Of a stretch of DNA of 64,000 bases, positions 27,020 to 39,219 are shown one piece after another. The position numbers and the translations under genes were made by a program. The notes beneath the pieces were generated by a model, which was given only the letters and a program-made list of their open reading frames with translations, did no database searches and was not told the DNA's origin. The stretch's first letter is position 1, and each line of letters starts with the position of its first letter. The DNA comes from Parerythrobacter aestuarii (GTDB taxonomy: Bacteria; Pseudomonadota; Alphaproteobacteria; Sphingomonadales; Sphingomonadaceae), in NCBI RefSeq assembly GCF_030140925.1, contig NZ_JARBWD010000001.1, positions 682,001 through 746,000 on the forward strand. The letters run 5' to 3'.

Positions 27020-27053
27020 CGGACTTCTCCCAAATATCCGTTTCCACGCGGCC

Positions 27054-28334
<1,281 letters not shown>

Positions 28335-28338
<4 letters not shown>

Positions 28339-29360
28339 AGCCCCTTCTCCTTCAGGATGGCGTCGAGGCGCGGGTAGACCAGCCTCGCATTGCCTTCGAA
28401 AATCGCGTGCCGCTCCTCGTCGCTGATATCGAGTGCGTCGATGTAGCGCTTGGTGTCGTCGAAATAGTGGCCGGTCTGCGGATCGATCCCGCGCACCGCA
28501 CCGACCATTTCGCTGCCGAACAGGATGTTCTTGTTCTCGATCACATCGGCCAGCAGGTCGATGCCCGGCTGGTGGTAGACGCAGGTATCGAAAAACACGT
28601 TGTTCATCAGGTGCTGTTCGATGTCCGGCTGCTTGAGCATATCGGCGAGCCCGCGATAGCGGCCCCAGTGATAGGGCACCGCGCCGCCGCCATGCGGAAT
28701 GATCAGCTTCAATTCGGGGAAGCGGCTGAACAGGTCGCCTTGCAGCAATTGCATGAAGGCGACCGTGTCTGCCGCGAGGTAATAGCCGCCGGTGGCGTGC
28801 ATCGCCGGGTTGCAGCTGCCGGAAACGTGGATCATCGCCGGGACCTGCAGCTCGCACATCGCCTCGTAGATCGGGAACCAGTACTCGTCGGTCAGCGGTG
28901 GATGGGTGAAATGGCCGCCACCGGGATCGGGGTTGAGGTTGCAGACGACAAAGTTCAGTTCCTCGACGCAGCGGCGCAATTCCTTGACGCTCTCGCTAAG
29001 GTCAGACTTGGGGCTCTGCGGCAGCATGCAGCCACCGATGAAGGTATCGGGGAACAACTGGGTGACGCGATAGATCAGGTCGTTGCAGCGCCGCGCCCAT
29101 TCGCTCGCCACGGCCTGGTCGCCGACATGCGGGGCCATGGCGCTGGCGCGGGGGCTGAAGATTGTGAAGTCCGCGCCGCGTTCCTTCACCAGCTTGAGCT
29201 GGTTGTCCTCGATCGTCTGGCAGATCTCGTCGTCGGAAATCTCGGGGTAGGGCGGGCATTCTGTCCCGTCCTTGAAGGCAGCCTTCTGCTGCTCGCGCCA
29301 GGCATCGTGCCCTTTGGGGAGCACCGTATAGTGGCCGTGACAATCGATAATCAGGCTCAT
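28335..29360 (-). CDS. ligJ: 4-oxalomesaconate hydratase (LigJ)
   Basis: Zn-dependent amidohydrolase-superfamily hydratase that adds water to the muconate intermediate to give 4-carboxy-4-hydroxy-2-oxoadipate (CHA). The 341-residue protein has the metal site HxH in IDCHGHYT (His8, His10), a third His in PAMIHVSGSCNP, HGGGAVPYHWGRYRG and the acidic ligand in LFGSEMVGAVRG. Length equals SYK-6 LigJ. It overlaps the upstream DUF1932 gene and the downstream ligA by four bases each, so translation of ligJ, ligA and ligB is tightly linked. Confidence 0.93.
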
Positions 29361-30172
29361 GCGGCCTTGTCCTTCCTTGCACTCGCGCCGCGTTCCCCGG
29401 CGGCGCGCTGGCGTGTGATGGTGCCGGCTGTCATTGTCGGGTGAACGCCAAGGTCTGACAGTGTCTTCGCTGCCTCTTCCATCTCGGCTGCGCGCCGTCC
29501 GCCATGGGTTTCCATCCGTTCGAGATTATACCGAGCCCGCTCGGCCCAGCTGCCGTGCTTGTCGCTGGCATCAAGCGAGGCGAGCACTTCATCGGCGACG
29601 CCTGCTGCGCGCGCGGCCGCCATCATCTCGTCGGTCAGTGCCTCCAGTCCCTTGACCATCACGCTGCGAACCATCTTGATCGTGCTGGCACGACCGACTT
29701 CCGCACCGACACAACGGATGTTGGTGAAGCCCAGATCCGACAGTGCTGCAGCCGCCTGGTTCGCGTGCGGCCCCGACAACAAAAGCGTGACTGCTAGGCC
29801 GGCCGGATGAACCGGTGCCAGCACAGCCACATCGACATAAGACCCCCCGGCGGCTGCAATTTCCTTTGCAGCTGCACGTTTGGTCTCCGGCGCGACAGAA
29901 TTCATGTCGCACCAGAGAGCCCCGGCTTTCAAGAAGGGAGCATAGTCCCGAGCTGCGGCCAGGGCCTGATCGGCAGTCACCAGTGAAAGAGCGATAGATG
30001 CCTGCGCCAACGCTTCGCCGGCGCTCGCTGCTGCGCTGATGTCCTCATCCAGCATTGCAGAGCGACGGGCAGGTGCAATATCCCAGCCAACCGCTTGGCT
30101 CGCCCATTGGCTGGCGCGGGCAAAGGTCGATGCGGCTTCGCCGAAACCAATCAGGGCTAGGGACTTCTCCAT
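29357..30172 (-). CDS. 6-phosphogluconate-dehydrogenase-like protein with DUF1932 domain
   Basis: NAD(P)-binding protein of 271 residues. The Rossmann fold starts ALIGFGEAASTFA (about 5-17), then SLVTADQA and DMNSVAPETKRAAA. The C-terminal helical domain (KMVRSVMVKGLEALTDEMMAAARAAG) is the DUF1932 type found in putative beta-hydroxyacid dehydrogenases. ATG chosen at 30,172 because the protein begins there as in relatives; the open frame upstream is non-coding. It is the first gene of the ligJABC operon, 65 bases downstream of ligR, and overlaps ligJ by four bases. It is not one of the recognised pathway enzymes; reduction or oxidation of a pathway 2-hydroxy acid is a guess. Confidence 0.75.
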   Translation of the reverse strand: MEKSLALIGFGEAASTFARASQWASQAVGWDIAPARRSAMLDEDISAAASAGEALAQASIALSLVTADQALAAARDYAPFLKAGALWCDMNSVAPETKRAAAKEIAAAGGSYVDVAVLAPVHPAGLAVTLLLSGPHANQAAAALSDLGFTNIRCVGAEVGRASTIKMVRSVMVKGLEALTDEMMAAARAAGVADEVLASLDASDKHGSWAERARYNLERMETHGGRRAAEMEEAAKTLSDLGVHPTMTAGTITRQRAAGERGASARKDKAA

Positions 30173-30237
30173 AGCACAGGCTTTGCAGCAAACCGTATCG
30201 CTGCCGCCAATGAATTGACCGTGCCCGGTATTAATTT

Positions 30238-31386
30238 TTACGAATTGATCTCGCGTCCGACGGATTCCAGAATGGCGAAGAGATCTGCTTGCGGTCTTGT
30301 CGGCCGCCAGTTCTCGCGGATCGTGATACCTATCGTGCGGCATACAGGTGTCGGCGGTGCTACCGCTGTGAATAGCCCGGCCTCGAGCTCGACCCGTAAT
30401 TGCGCTGGCGAGAGCAGGGTAAGTGCATCCGAGCCCAACATCAGTTCGCGAATGGTCAGGACCGATCCGCATTCGATCGCCACATGCGGTGGTTCCGCAC
30501 CTGACGCTAGCAGCATTTCTTCCCAATACAGCCGCAGCGGAGTGTCCGCGCCAGGCATGATCCATGATTGCTCGGCCAGCATTGCGCCGGTGACTTCACT
30601 CCGGGCGACCGGGTGATCGGGTCGCGCAATGATCATGGGCCGATCAGTGAAGGAGGGATGTTGCACCAGTTCTTCGGGGCAGTCATCACGCAGGGCACCC
30701 AGAATCAGGTCGATCTCCCCGTCGCGCAGTGGACCAACCAGTTCGGCATGACTGCCTTCGACTACGGCGACATCGACCCCGGCGTGCACGTGGCCGAAAC
30801 GCTTGAGCGCCGTCGGAAGCCAGTGTGCCCTGCTGAGTGGCATGGCGCCGATCGTTACTTTGCCGGCCCGCTTGCCTTGCCAGGCGGCCACTTCATCAAG
30901 CCCGGCCCGCAATTCTGCGAAAGCGAGGCTGAATGCCCGGGCTCGTCTTAGCCCTGCCGATGTCAGCACGACGTGGCGCCCACGTTTGTCGGCCAATCGT
31001 TGCCCCAGCGCCAGCGACAGGTCTGCAACAGAGCGGTGGAGCGAAGCGGGGGAGAGGCCGGTCGCTTCTGCCGCAGCCGCGTAGCTGCCGCCCCTGGCGA
31101 GCGCGATGAAGGCACGCATTTGCGTGGCTGTGACGCGCGGGCTGCCGATCAATGAAACTGCATGGTCGGCGCGTGGAGCAAGCAGCAAGGCGGGTTCGGT
31201 CGGGGTCATCCCTGCCGAACCGCGTTCGAACAGCTGGCAGTCAAGGTCACGCTCAAGCCGCGCGATGGCCTGGGTCAACGCAGGCTGGGTCAGGTTCACT
31301 GCCTGCGCTGCGTGGGTGACGGTTCCGTGGCGGACTGTTGCCGCCAGTGCGGCCAGGTGACGGATATTCGGAGGACGTTTGGCCAT
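30238..31386 (-). CDS. ligR: LysR-type regulator with two N-terminal HTH domains (LigR candidate)
   Basis: Regulator of 382 residues, about 80 longer than a standard LysR protein. The extra length is a second winged HTH. Domain 1 (about 8-65) reads [32 protein letters not shown]. Domain 2 (about 85-150) reads [31 protein letters not shown] single effector-binding domain follows ([15 protein letters not shown] onward). It lies between the ligJABC and ligKUI operons, the position and role of LigR in SYK-6, which activates both in response to protocatechuate or gallate. I used the ATG at 31,386; a GTG one codon upstream is possible. Whether known LigR proteins also have two HTH domains I cannot say. 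Confidence 0.8.
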   Translation of the reverse strand: MAKRPPNIRHLAALAATVRHGTVTHAAQAVNLTQPALTQAIARLERDLDCQLFERGSAGMTPTEPALLLAPRADHAVSLIGSPRVTATQMRAFIALARGGSYAAAAEATGLSPASLHRSVADLSLALGQRLADKRGRHVVLTSAGLRRARAFSLAFAELRAGLDEVAAWQGKRAGKVTIGAMPLSRAHWLPTALKRFGHVHAGVDVAVVEGSHAELVGPLRDGEIDLILGALRDDCPEELVQHPSFTDRPMIIARPDHPVARSEVTGAMLAEQSWIMPGADTPLRLYWEEMLLASGAEPPHVAIECGSVLTIRELMLGSDALTLLSPAQLRVELEAGLFTAVAPPTPVCRTIGITIRENWRPTRPQADLFAILESVGREINS

Positions 31387-31498
31387 CACAAGAGGATTAG
31401 CAATAATTTATGGCAAGGCACAACTTCGGATTGGATGCTTCGACCTGTGCGGCACATGTGCTCGGAATCTAGAATTCACCCGCAGGCAGGAGCTTCAG
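31387..31498. promoter_or_regulatory. Divergent promoter region ligR / ligK
   Basis: The 112-base gap between the ligR and ligK starts must hold both promoters. It includes the palindrome ATAATTTAT (31,403-31,411), AT-rich for its surroundings and near the ligR start, where an autoregulatory LysR site is expected. No copy of the TTGT-N11-ACAA repeat is present, which separates this operon from the MarR-type sites elsewhere. AGGAG at 31,488-31,492 is the ligK ribosome site. Confidence 0.5.
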
Positions 31499-32169
31499 AT
31501 GGCGGTTGTCGTCCAGAATATCGAACGTGCGGAACCGGCAGTGGTCGATGGCCTCGCCGCCTGCGGTGTCGCCACCGTGCACGAGGCGCAAGGCCGCAAG
31601 GGCCTGCTCGCCAGCTACATGCGACCGATTTATGCGGGCGCGCGCATTGCTGGTAGCGCAGTGACGATCAGCGCGGCCCCCGGCGATAATTGGATGGTCC
31701 ATGTCGCGATCGAACAGCTCAAGGAAGGCGACGTGCTTCTGTTGGCACCCACCTCTCCTTGCGAAGACGGCTATTTCGGCGACCTGCTGGCTACCAGCGC
31801 CATTGCGCGTGGCTGCCGCGGGCTGATCATCGATGCCGGTGTGCGCGACGTGCGCGATCTTACCGAAATGCAGTTCCCGGTCTGGTCGAAGGCGATCTTT
31901 GCCCAAGGTACGGTCAAGAACACGCTGGGCAGCGTCAACGTGCCGGTGGTTTGCGCCGGAGCGCATATCGAACCGGGCGATGTTATCGTTGCCGATGACG
32001 ACGGCGTTTGCGTGGTCAAGCGCGAAGAAGCTGCCGAAGTACTCGAAAAGGCTCGGGCTCGCGAAGCCAACGAGGAAGACAAGCGGCAGCGCCTTGCGGC
32101 AGGTGAACTCGGCCTCGACATGTACAAGATGCGCGAGCGGCTTGAGGCAGAAGGCCTCAAGTACATCTG

Positions 32170-32170
<1 letters not shown>
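31499..32170 (+). CDS. ligK: 4-carboxy-4-hydroxy-2-oxoadipate aldolase (LigK)
   Basis: Class II pyruvate aldolase of the HMG/CHA family that splits CHA to pyruvate and oxaloacetate, the last step of the 4,5-cleavage route; it also decarboxylates oxaloacetate in known cases. The 223-residue sequence shows [27 protein letters not shown], the active-site [14 protein letters not shown] and [19 protein letters not shown] seven bases upstream fixes the ATG at 31,499; the open frame extends upstream without a ribosome site. It overlaps ligU by one base (TGATG). Confidence 0.93.
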
Positions 32171-34123
<1,953 letters not shown>

Positions 34124-34199
34124 CCCGCTGTGGCAACTGCACCGCTCCGATGCTGCGTGCAGCAAGAACTCAGATTTCTGTCCCGAACCTTACGCTCCG

Positions 34200-34207
34200 T
34201 TAACCAT
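34200..34207 (+). promoter_or_regulatory. Possible CtrA half-site upstream of cheA
   Basis: TTAACCAT, the half-site octamer of the alphaproteobacterial cell-cycle regulator CtrA, lies 46 bases before the cheA start. A partner-like TTAC sits six bases upstream instead of the usual seven-base spacing, so it is not a full site. CtrA commonly controls motility and chemotaxis genes in this class. Chance occurrence is quite possible. Confidence 0.3.
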
Positions 34208-34253
34208 CGGTGGGCATAAGATTTGTCCAAGTCGCCAAAAACCGGGGTGTTCG

Positions 34254-36332
34254 ATGGACGATCTGCTGGCCGAATTCATTGCTGAAACGCGCGAAATGCT
34301 GGAGGCGCTGGGGGGCGAACTCGTGGCGTGGGAAGCTGCGCCTGACGATCGCGAACGGCTCGATGCGATCTTCCGTTTCGTCCACACTGTGAAGGGAAAT
34401 TGCGGCTTCTTCGATTTTCCGCGCCTTGAGGCGTTGAGCCATGCGGCCGAAGATGCGCTGGGCGAAGTCCGCGCCGGCCGCCGGCTGCCGGACGAAGCGC
34501 TGGTATCGGCTGTGCTCGCGATCATCGATCGTATCGGTGCGCTAACCGACGCTGTCGAAGCCGGCGAAGAAATTTCGCAGGAAGGCGATGGCGCTCTTAT
34601 TGCGGCGCTTGCCCACGATCCCGACAAGGCCGAGGCGGCCTCGCTGGCCAAACCGGTAAGCGAAACCGACGGCAAGGCACGTAACATTGCGACTCAACGT
34701 TCGATCCGCCTGCCGGTCGAATTACTGGACCGGATGATGAGCGGCGTGTCGGACCTGGTGCTGGCCCGGAACGATCTATCACGCGTGCTCCGCGAAGTCG
34801 GCAACGATCCGCGCATGGATGGCCCGTTCGAACGCATGACGGCTATCCTCGACGATGTCCGCGATGCTGCCACCCGCATGCGTATGCAGCGCATCGAGTT
34901 CCTGTTCTCTGCCCTTCCGCGACTGGTTCGCGACCTCGGCCAGGAGCTTGGCAAGCAAGTGATGGTCGATCTTGAAGGGCAGGACGTCGAGCTCGATCGC
35001 GAGATGATCGAATCGATCCGCGACCCGCTCACGCATATTCTTCGCAACGCCATCGATCACGGTCTCGAGACCCCTGCCGAGCGGCTGGAGGCAGGAAAGC
35101 GTGAGATCGGCGTGGTCTCGATTTCCGCCCGCCAGGCGGGGAACCAGATCTATCTCGTCATCAGCGACGACGGTCGCGGCATAAATGCTGACCGGCTCGT
35201 GAAGAAAGCGCTCGAGTCCGGCATTGTCGAGGATGATGACGTTGCCGGCTTGAGCCTGGACGACAAGTACAATCTCATTTTCGCGCCCGGCCTGTCGACG
35301 GCCAAGGAAGTGACCTCCATCTCGGGACGCGGCGTCGGCATGGATGTCGTGCGCGCCAACATCGAAAAAATCGGCGGCACCATCGGCGTCAGCAGCACTC
35401 CGGGCGAAGGGGCGACGATCTTCATTCGCTTGCCGCTCACGCTCAGCATTATCGCCACGCTGACCGTGACTATTGCAGGGCAGCGTTTTGCGCTTCCACG
35501 CTCGGGGGTTGAGGAGGTCATCCATGGGGCCGACCCAGGGCTCGGTTATACCGAGCTCGGCGACGGCCGCTTCATCGAATTCCGCGGTAACCGCATCCCC
35601 TGCATCGATCTCGCAGAAGTACTCGGGCAGGAATCCTGCCTGCCGATGGAAGAGCGCACCTTTATCGTTGTGCGCTATTCCCCGACCGAGCTGAGTGCGG
35701 TCGTGGTAGACAAGGTCCTCGATCACGAGGAGGCTGTCATCAAGCCCGTGGCACCCGCGATTACAGCGACCCGCCTCTACACCGGGGCCACGCTGCTTTC
35801 CGATGGCACACCGGTGCTCGCAATCGATCTCACCAGCATCGCCATCGACCACGAAGTCGTGACCGACGGCCGATCGCGTGCGGTTTCGATCAATGTCGAC
35901 GCCGATGAGGAATCCGGCGAAGAAGACGCACTGAAAGTTATGCTGTTCATCGATTACGACGGACAGCAACGCGCCGCCGACATGACGTGTGTCGAGCGTA
36001 TCGAAACCATCGATTGCGCCATCATCGAACGCCATGCCGGAGCCAGCCGGGCAGTGATCGATGACCGCTTGCGGACTCTTGGCGGTCTCGATGAGCGCGA
36101 AATCGAAACCGACAAGGTACGATTGCTCCGCCTTAGGGACGGCGAGAGGGAGGCCTTCTTCGCAGTTCGCGCCATCATCGACGTCGCGCCGGTCGAAGAT
36201 GACATCAAGGAAGGTGCCGATGAGCCGATGACGGTGGGATATGTCGTCGTGGGTGGCCGCGCAACGCCGCTGCTCGATGTGCCCGGTGCCGTTTCCCGCT
36301 GGGGCGATCCCATCAAACAGGAGGCCCGCTGA
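34254..36332 (+). CDS. cheA: Chemotaxis histidine kinase CheA with tandem C-terminal CheW-like domains
   Basis: Kinase of 692 residues. Domains in order: HPt with phospho-accepting His44 (HTVKGN) at 1-110; a short linker without a CheY-binding P2 domain; dimerisation helices (about 155-215); HATPase with LTHILRNAIDHGLE (N box), SDDGRGIN and ISGRGVGMDVV (G boxes); CheW-like P5 (about 400-540); and a second CheW-like segment (about 550-690, LKVMLFIDYDGQQRAADMTCVERIE onward). The second CheW-like unit is atypical for the E. coli form. It autophosphorylates and passes phosphate to the CheY and CheB encoded downstream. It heads an apparent operon; cheW starts within its stop codon. Confidence 0.9.
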   Translation: MDDLLAEFIAETREMLEALGGELVAWEAAPDDRERLDAIFRFVHTVKGNCGFFDFPRLEALSHAAEDALGEVRAGRRLPDEALVSAVLAIIDRIGALTDAVEAGEEISQEGDGALIAALAHDPDKAEAASLAKPVSETDGKARNIATQRSIRLPVELLDRMMSGVSDLVLARNDLSRVLREVGNDPRMDGPFERMTAILDDVRDAATRMRMQRIEFLFSALPRLVRDLGQELGKQVMVDLEGQDVELDREMIESIRDPLTHILRNAIDHGLETPAERLEAGKREIGVVSISARQAGNQIYLVISDDGRGINADRLVKKALESGIVEDDDVAGLSLDDKYNLIFAPGLSTAKEVTSISGRGVGMDVVRANIEKIGGTIGVSSTPGEGATIFIRLPLTLSIIATLTVTIAGQRFALPRSGVEEVIHGADPGLGYTELGDGRFIEFRGNRIPCIDLAEVLGQESCLPMEERTFIVVRYSPTELSAVVVDKVLDHEEAVIKPVAPAITATRLYTGATLLSDGTPVLAIDLTSIAIDHEVVTDGRSRAVSINVDADEESGEEDALKVMLFIDYDGQQRAADMTCVERIETIDCAIIERHAGASRAVIDDRLRTLGGLDEREIETDKVRLLRLRDGEREAFFAVRAIIDVAPVEDDIKEGADEPMTVGYVVVGGRATPLLDVPGAVSRWGDPIKQEAR

Positions 36333-36775
36333 TGAAGGGGGAATTGCTGCTCGTTGCCAAGGTTGCCGGTCGCAATATCGCATTGCCGGCGGCAGATGTC
36401 GCTTCCGTTAGCGAGCTTGAAAAGTTCACTGTCGTGCCACGTGCGCCGCATTGGATCGAAGGTGTCGGGGCGCAGCGTTCGCGCGCACTCACTGTCGTCA
36501 ATTGTCGCCGTGCCATCGGCCTTGGTGATGAAGCATCGGATGACGCGGCGGAGATTCGTTTCATCGTCGTGAAGCAGGATGAGCATCTCTATGCGCTGCG
36601 GACTGATGCCATCCTCGACGTCACCATCGCGCTGAGCGACCAAGGCCCTGTTCCCAAAGGATTGGGACCCGAATGGAGCCGCGTCGCACTGGGTGCTGTC
36701 GAAACGGCATTCGGGCCAGCCATCATGCTGGATCTTTTGACGTTGCTCGCGGGGCCGCAGGCAAAAGCGGCTTAA
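36332..36775 (+). CDS. cheW: CheW-like coupling protein
   Basis: Adaptor of 147 residues with the CheW double beta-barrel pattern: LLLVAKVAGRNIALPAADVASVSELEKF and RALTVVNCRRAIGLGDEA. It links receptor tips to CheA. Sequence is rather diverged and more similar in style to the last domain of the adjacent CheA than to classic CheW. Overlap with cheA is one base (TGATG). Confidence 0.8.
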   Translation: MKGELLLVAKVAGRNIALPAADVASVSELEKFTVVPRAPHWIEGVGAQRSRALTVVNCRRAIGLGDEASDDAAEIRFIVVKQDEHLYALRTDAILDVTIALSDQGPVPKGLGPEWSRVALGAVETAFGPAIMLDLLTLLAGPQAKAA

Positions 36776-36829
36776 TCGAATGGTTACCATGTCGCGCTAG
36801 GACGGGTGCGACCAAGAAGGGGTGCTGTA

Positions 36830-37195
36830 ATGAAGTCGTGTCTGATCGTCGATGATTCCCGGGTGATCCGGAAGGTATCGCGCCATATCCTCGAGACCCT
36901 CGGTTTCGCGGTGGAAGAGGCCGAACATGGCCAGGAGGCGTTGAACAAGTGCGACGAGGCAATGCCCGACGTGATCCTGCTCGACTGGAACATGCCGGTC
37001 ATGAGCGGCATCGAATTCATCAACCAGCTGCGTTCGCGCCCCAATGGCGGCGAGCCCAAGGTCGTGTTCTGCACCACTGAGAACGATGTCGCGCACATTC
37101 GCGAGGCGATCGATGCCGGTGCCGACGAATATGTGATGAAGCCGTTCGATCATGAAACGCTGCAAATCAAACTCCAGCTGGTAGGCTGCGCTTAA
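36830..37195 (+). CDS. cheY: CheY-like single-domain response regulator
   Basis: Receiver domain of 121 residues with the acidic pair in CLIVDDSRVIRK, the phospho-acceptor Asp in VILLDWNMPVMSG, the Thr in FCTTENDVAHI and Lys in DEYVMKPFDHETL. There is no output domain. The correct ATG is at 36,830 (GAAGGGG upstream). It presumably receives phosphate from CheA and acts on a motor or other target. The 54-base gap before it contains the palindrome ATGGTTACCAT (36,780-36,790). Confidence 0.88.
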   Translation: MKSCLIVDDSRVIRKVSRHILETLGFAVEEAEHGQEALNKCDEAMPDVILLDWNMPVMSGIEFINQLRSRPNGGEPKVVFCTTENDVAHIREAIDAGADEYVMKPFDHETLQIKLQLVGCA

Positions 37196-37206
37196 GGGAG
37201 CCCGCC

Positions 37207-38295
37207 ATGGGCTCTGCCCTCGCAAAGGATAAGCGCGCGAGCGACCGGGTGGCTCGAAGCCCCGGTGCAATACGCGTGATGGTGGTCGACGATTCGATCA
37301 CTGCCCGCTCCGCCATCGTCCGGACGATCGACAGCCGCCGCGACATGCAGGTTGTGGCAACCGCCGGCAGTGCCGAAGTCGCGCTGGAACTGCTCGACGA
37401 TCGGCGCGTGGACGTCATCCTGCTTGACCTGGAAATGCCAGGGATGGGTGGGCTGAAGGCACTGCCCGACATCCTGCGCAAGGCCAATGGGGCCAAGGTC
37501 CTGGTGGTCTCCACTCTGACCACTGCCGGGGCTGAGCCTACGCTCGCTGCGCTGGCAATGGGCGCTGCCGATACGCTGGCCAAGCCGCGCACCGGCACTT
37601 TCGGCGAAGCCTACCGGGCAGATCTGCTGGAGAAGGTAGCGGGCCTTGCACAGGTCGAACAATCTCCCCTTCCGCGCAGAGTCGCCCCGCCCCCTGCTGC
37701 CAGACGTGGAATTGCCCGCAAGCCCGGTGTGATCGCGATCGGTGCTTCGACTGGCGGGATCCACGCACTCGGCCGCTTCTTCGGCGCGCTGTCGCCACAG
37801 ATCCGAGCTCCCATTCTCATCACTCAGCATCTGCCCCACGCATTCATGCCAGTTTTTGCGCGCCAGATATCCACCATGTCCGGCCGATCTGCACATGTTG
37901 CTGAAGAAGGCATGGTGCTGAAAGAAAACGAGATATTTATCGCTCCCGGGGATGGTCACCTGATGCTGCGCGAGTGCGAAGCAGGCGTGGCGATCACCAT
38001 TGCCAAACTGGATGTGGCGAGCGGGTGCTGCCCCTCGGTCGACCCGATGTTCGAAGCGGTCGCTAACTTCTTTGGCACCAAGGGGATGGGCGTGGTCCTT
38101 TCCGGCATGGGGCGTGATGGCTCTGTCGGTGGCCGGTTGCTCAATGAAGTAGGCGGAACCTTGCTCGCGCAGAATGAGGAAAGCTGTGCAGTATTCGGCA
38201 TGCCGCGCGGGATCGTGGAGGCCGGAATTGCCGCGTCTATCGATACGCCTGAAGCATTGGCCGACTTGATCGGAATTCAAGCGGGGGTGTCGTGA
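37207..38295 (+). CDS. cheB: Protein-glutamate methylesterase CheB
   Basis: Receptor methylesterase/deamidase of 362 residues. A receiver domain (about 22-140; VMVVDDSITARSA, VILLDLEMPGMGG) is joined by a Pro/Arg-rich linker to the catalytic domain (about 170-355), with nucleophile Ser in GASTGGIHAL, His in QHLPHAFM and Asp in LSGMGRDGSVGG. It removes methyl groups from the receptor and so pairs with cheR next to it. GGGAG precedes the ATG; the stop overlaps the cheR start. Confidence 0.9.
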   Translation: MGSALAKDKRASDRVARSPGAIRVMVVDDSITARSAIVRTIDSRRDMQVVATAGSAEVALELLDDRRVDVILLDLEMPGMGGLKALPDILRKANGAKVLVVSTLTTAGAEPTLAALAMGAADTLAKPRTGTFGEAYRADLLEKVAGLAQVEQSPLPRRVAPPPAARRGIARKPGVIAIGASTGGIHALGRFFGALSPQIRAPILITQHLPHAFMPVFARQISTMSGRSAHVAEEGMVLKENEIFIAPGDGHLMLRECEAGVAITIAKLDVASGCCPSVDPMFEAVANFFGTKGMGVVLSGMGRDGSVGGRLLNEVGGTLLAQNEESCAVFGMPRGIVEAGIAASIDTPEALADLIGIQAGVS

Positions 38296-39140
38296 TGGAT
38301 GTAACGTCCGCCTCGCTCCAGATTGTTGCCGATTTGCTTCGGGCACGTACCGGTCAACATTTGGGCCCAGGCCGCATGTGGCGCATTTCCGGAGCCCTTT
38401 CGGGTATTTTCCGCCAGTACGACATCTCAAATGTCGACCAGCTGGTTTGCTTGCTTGCAGAGCCGAGGGCGGAGGAGCTCGCTCGCAATGTGGTCGAAGC
38501 GTTGCTCAATAACGAGACCTATTTCTTCCGTGACAAGTTGATGTTCGACCAGCTCGCGGAATCGATCCTGCCGCAACTGTGGGAGCAACGGCAGGCCCAA
38601 CGCACCTTGCGGATCTGGTCGGCCGGCTGCTCGAGCGGGCAGGAACTCTATTCGGTTGCGATGCTGCTTCTGGCTCAACGGGAACGCTGGAGTGGATGGC
38701 ACATCGACCTGCTGGGCACAGATGTCTCGACGCGGATCATCGCTGCGGCACGCAAGGGGTGCTTCTCGCAGTTTGAAGTCCAGCGCGGGCTAACTGTGTC
38801 GCAGATGCTCGGGTATTTCGACCAGCGCGACGATGGCTGGTGTCCGCAGCAGGAACTGCGGAAAATGGTGACATTTCGCGAGCACAACCTGCTCGAACGC
38901 GCGCCGGTGGAAGCCCCGTTCGACCTGGTGCTGTGCCGCAACGTGCTGCTGTATTTCGATCCAGCTACGCGCAGCCGGGTATTCGATCGCCTGCATGAAG
39001 CCATCCATCCCGACGGGCGCCTGATGCTCGGGGCCGGTGAAACCGTGATTGGCCAGACCGAGCGCTTCGTGCCGGCTGGCGATGGGTCGGGGCTTTACGC
39101 GCCCATCACGGTTTCTGGCGGCCTGAGGCTGAGGGCGTGA
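38295..39140 (+). CDS. cheR: Chemotaxis protein methyltransferase CheR
   Basis: SAM-dependent methyltransferase of 281 residues. An N-terminal helical domain contains NNETYFFRDKLMFDQL; the catalytic domain has IWSAGCSSGQELYSVAMLL (SAM-binding) and FDLVLCRNVLLYFD. It methylates glutamates on the receptor. I used the ATG that overlaps the cheB stop as TGATG; a GTG three bases earlier is also in frame. Confidence 0.9.
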   Translation: MDVTSASLQIVADLLRARTGQHLGPGRMWRISGALSGIFRQYDISNVDQLVCLLAEPRAEELARNVVEALLNNETYFFRDKLMFDQLAESILPQLWEQRQAQRTLRIWSAGCSSGQELYSVAMLLLAQRERWSGWHIDLLGTDVSTRIIAAARKGCFSQFEVQRGLTVSQMLGYFDQRDDGWCPQQELRKMVTFREHNLLERAPVEAPFDLVLCRNVLLYFDPATRSRVFDRLHEAIHPDGRLMLGAGETVIGQTERFVPAGDGSGLYAPITVSGGLRLRA

Positions 39141-39219
39141 CTCACACAAACAAGGTAAACGGAGTTTTACCGTTGGTTAGCCTTTTCCGGTTACTCCCGC
39201 AGAGAAACTTGGATCGCGC

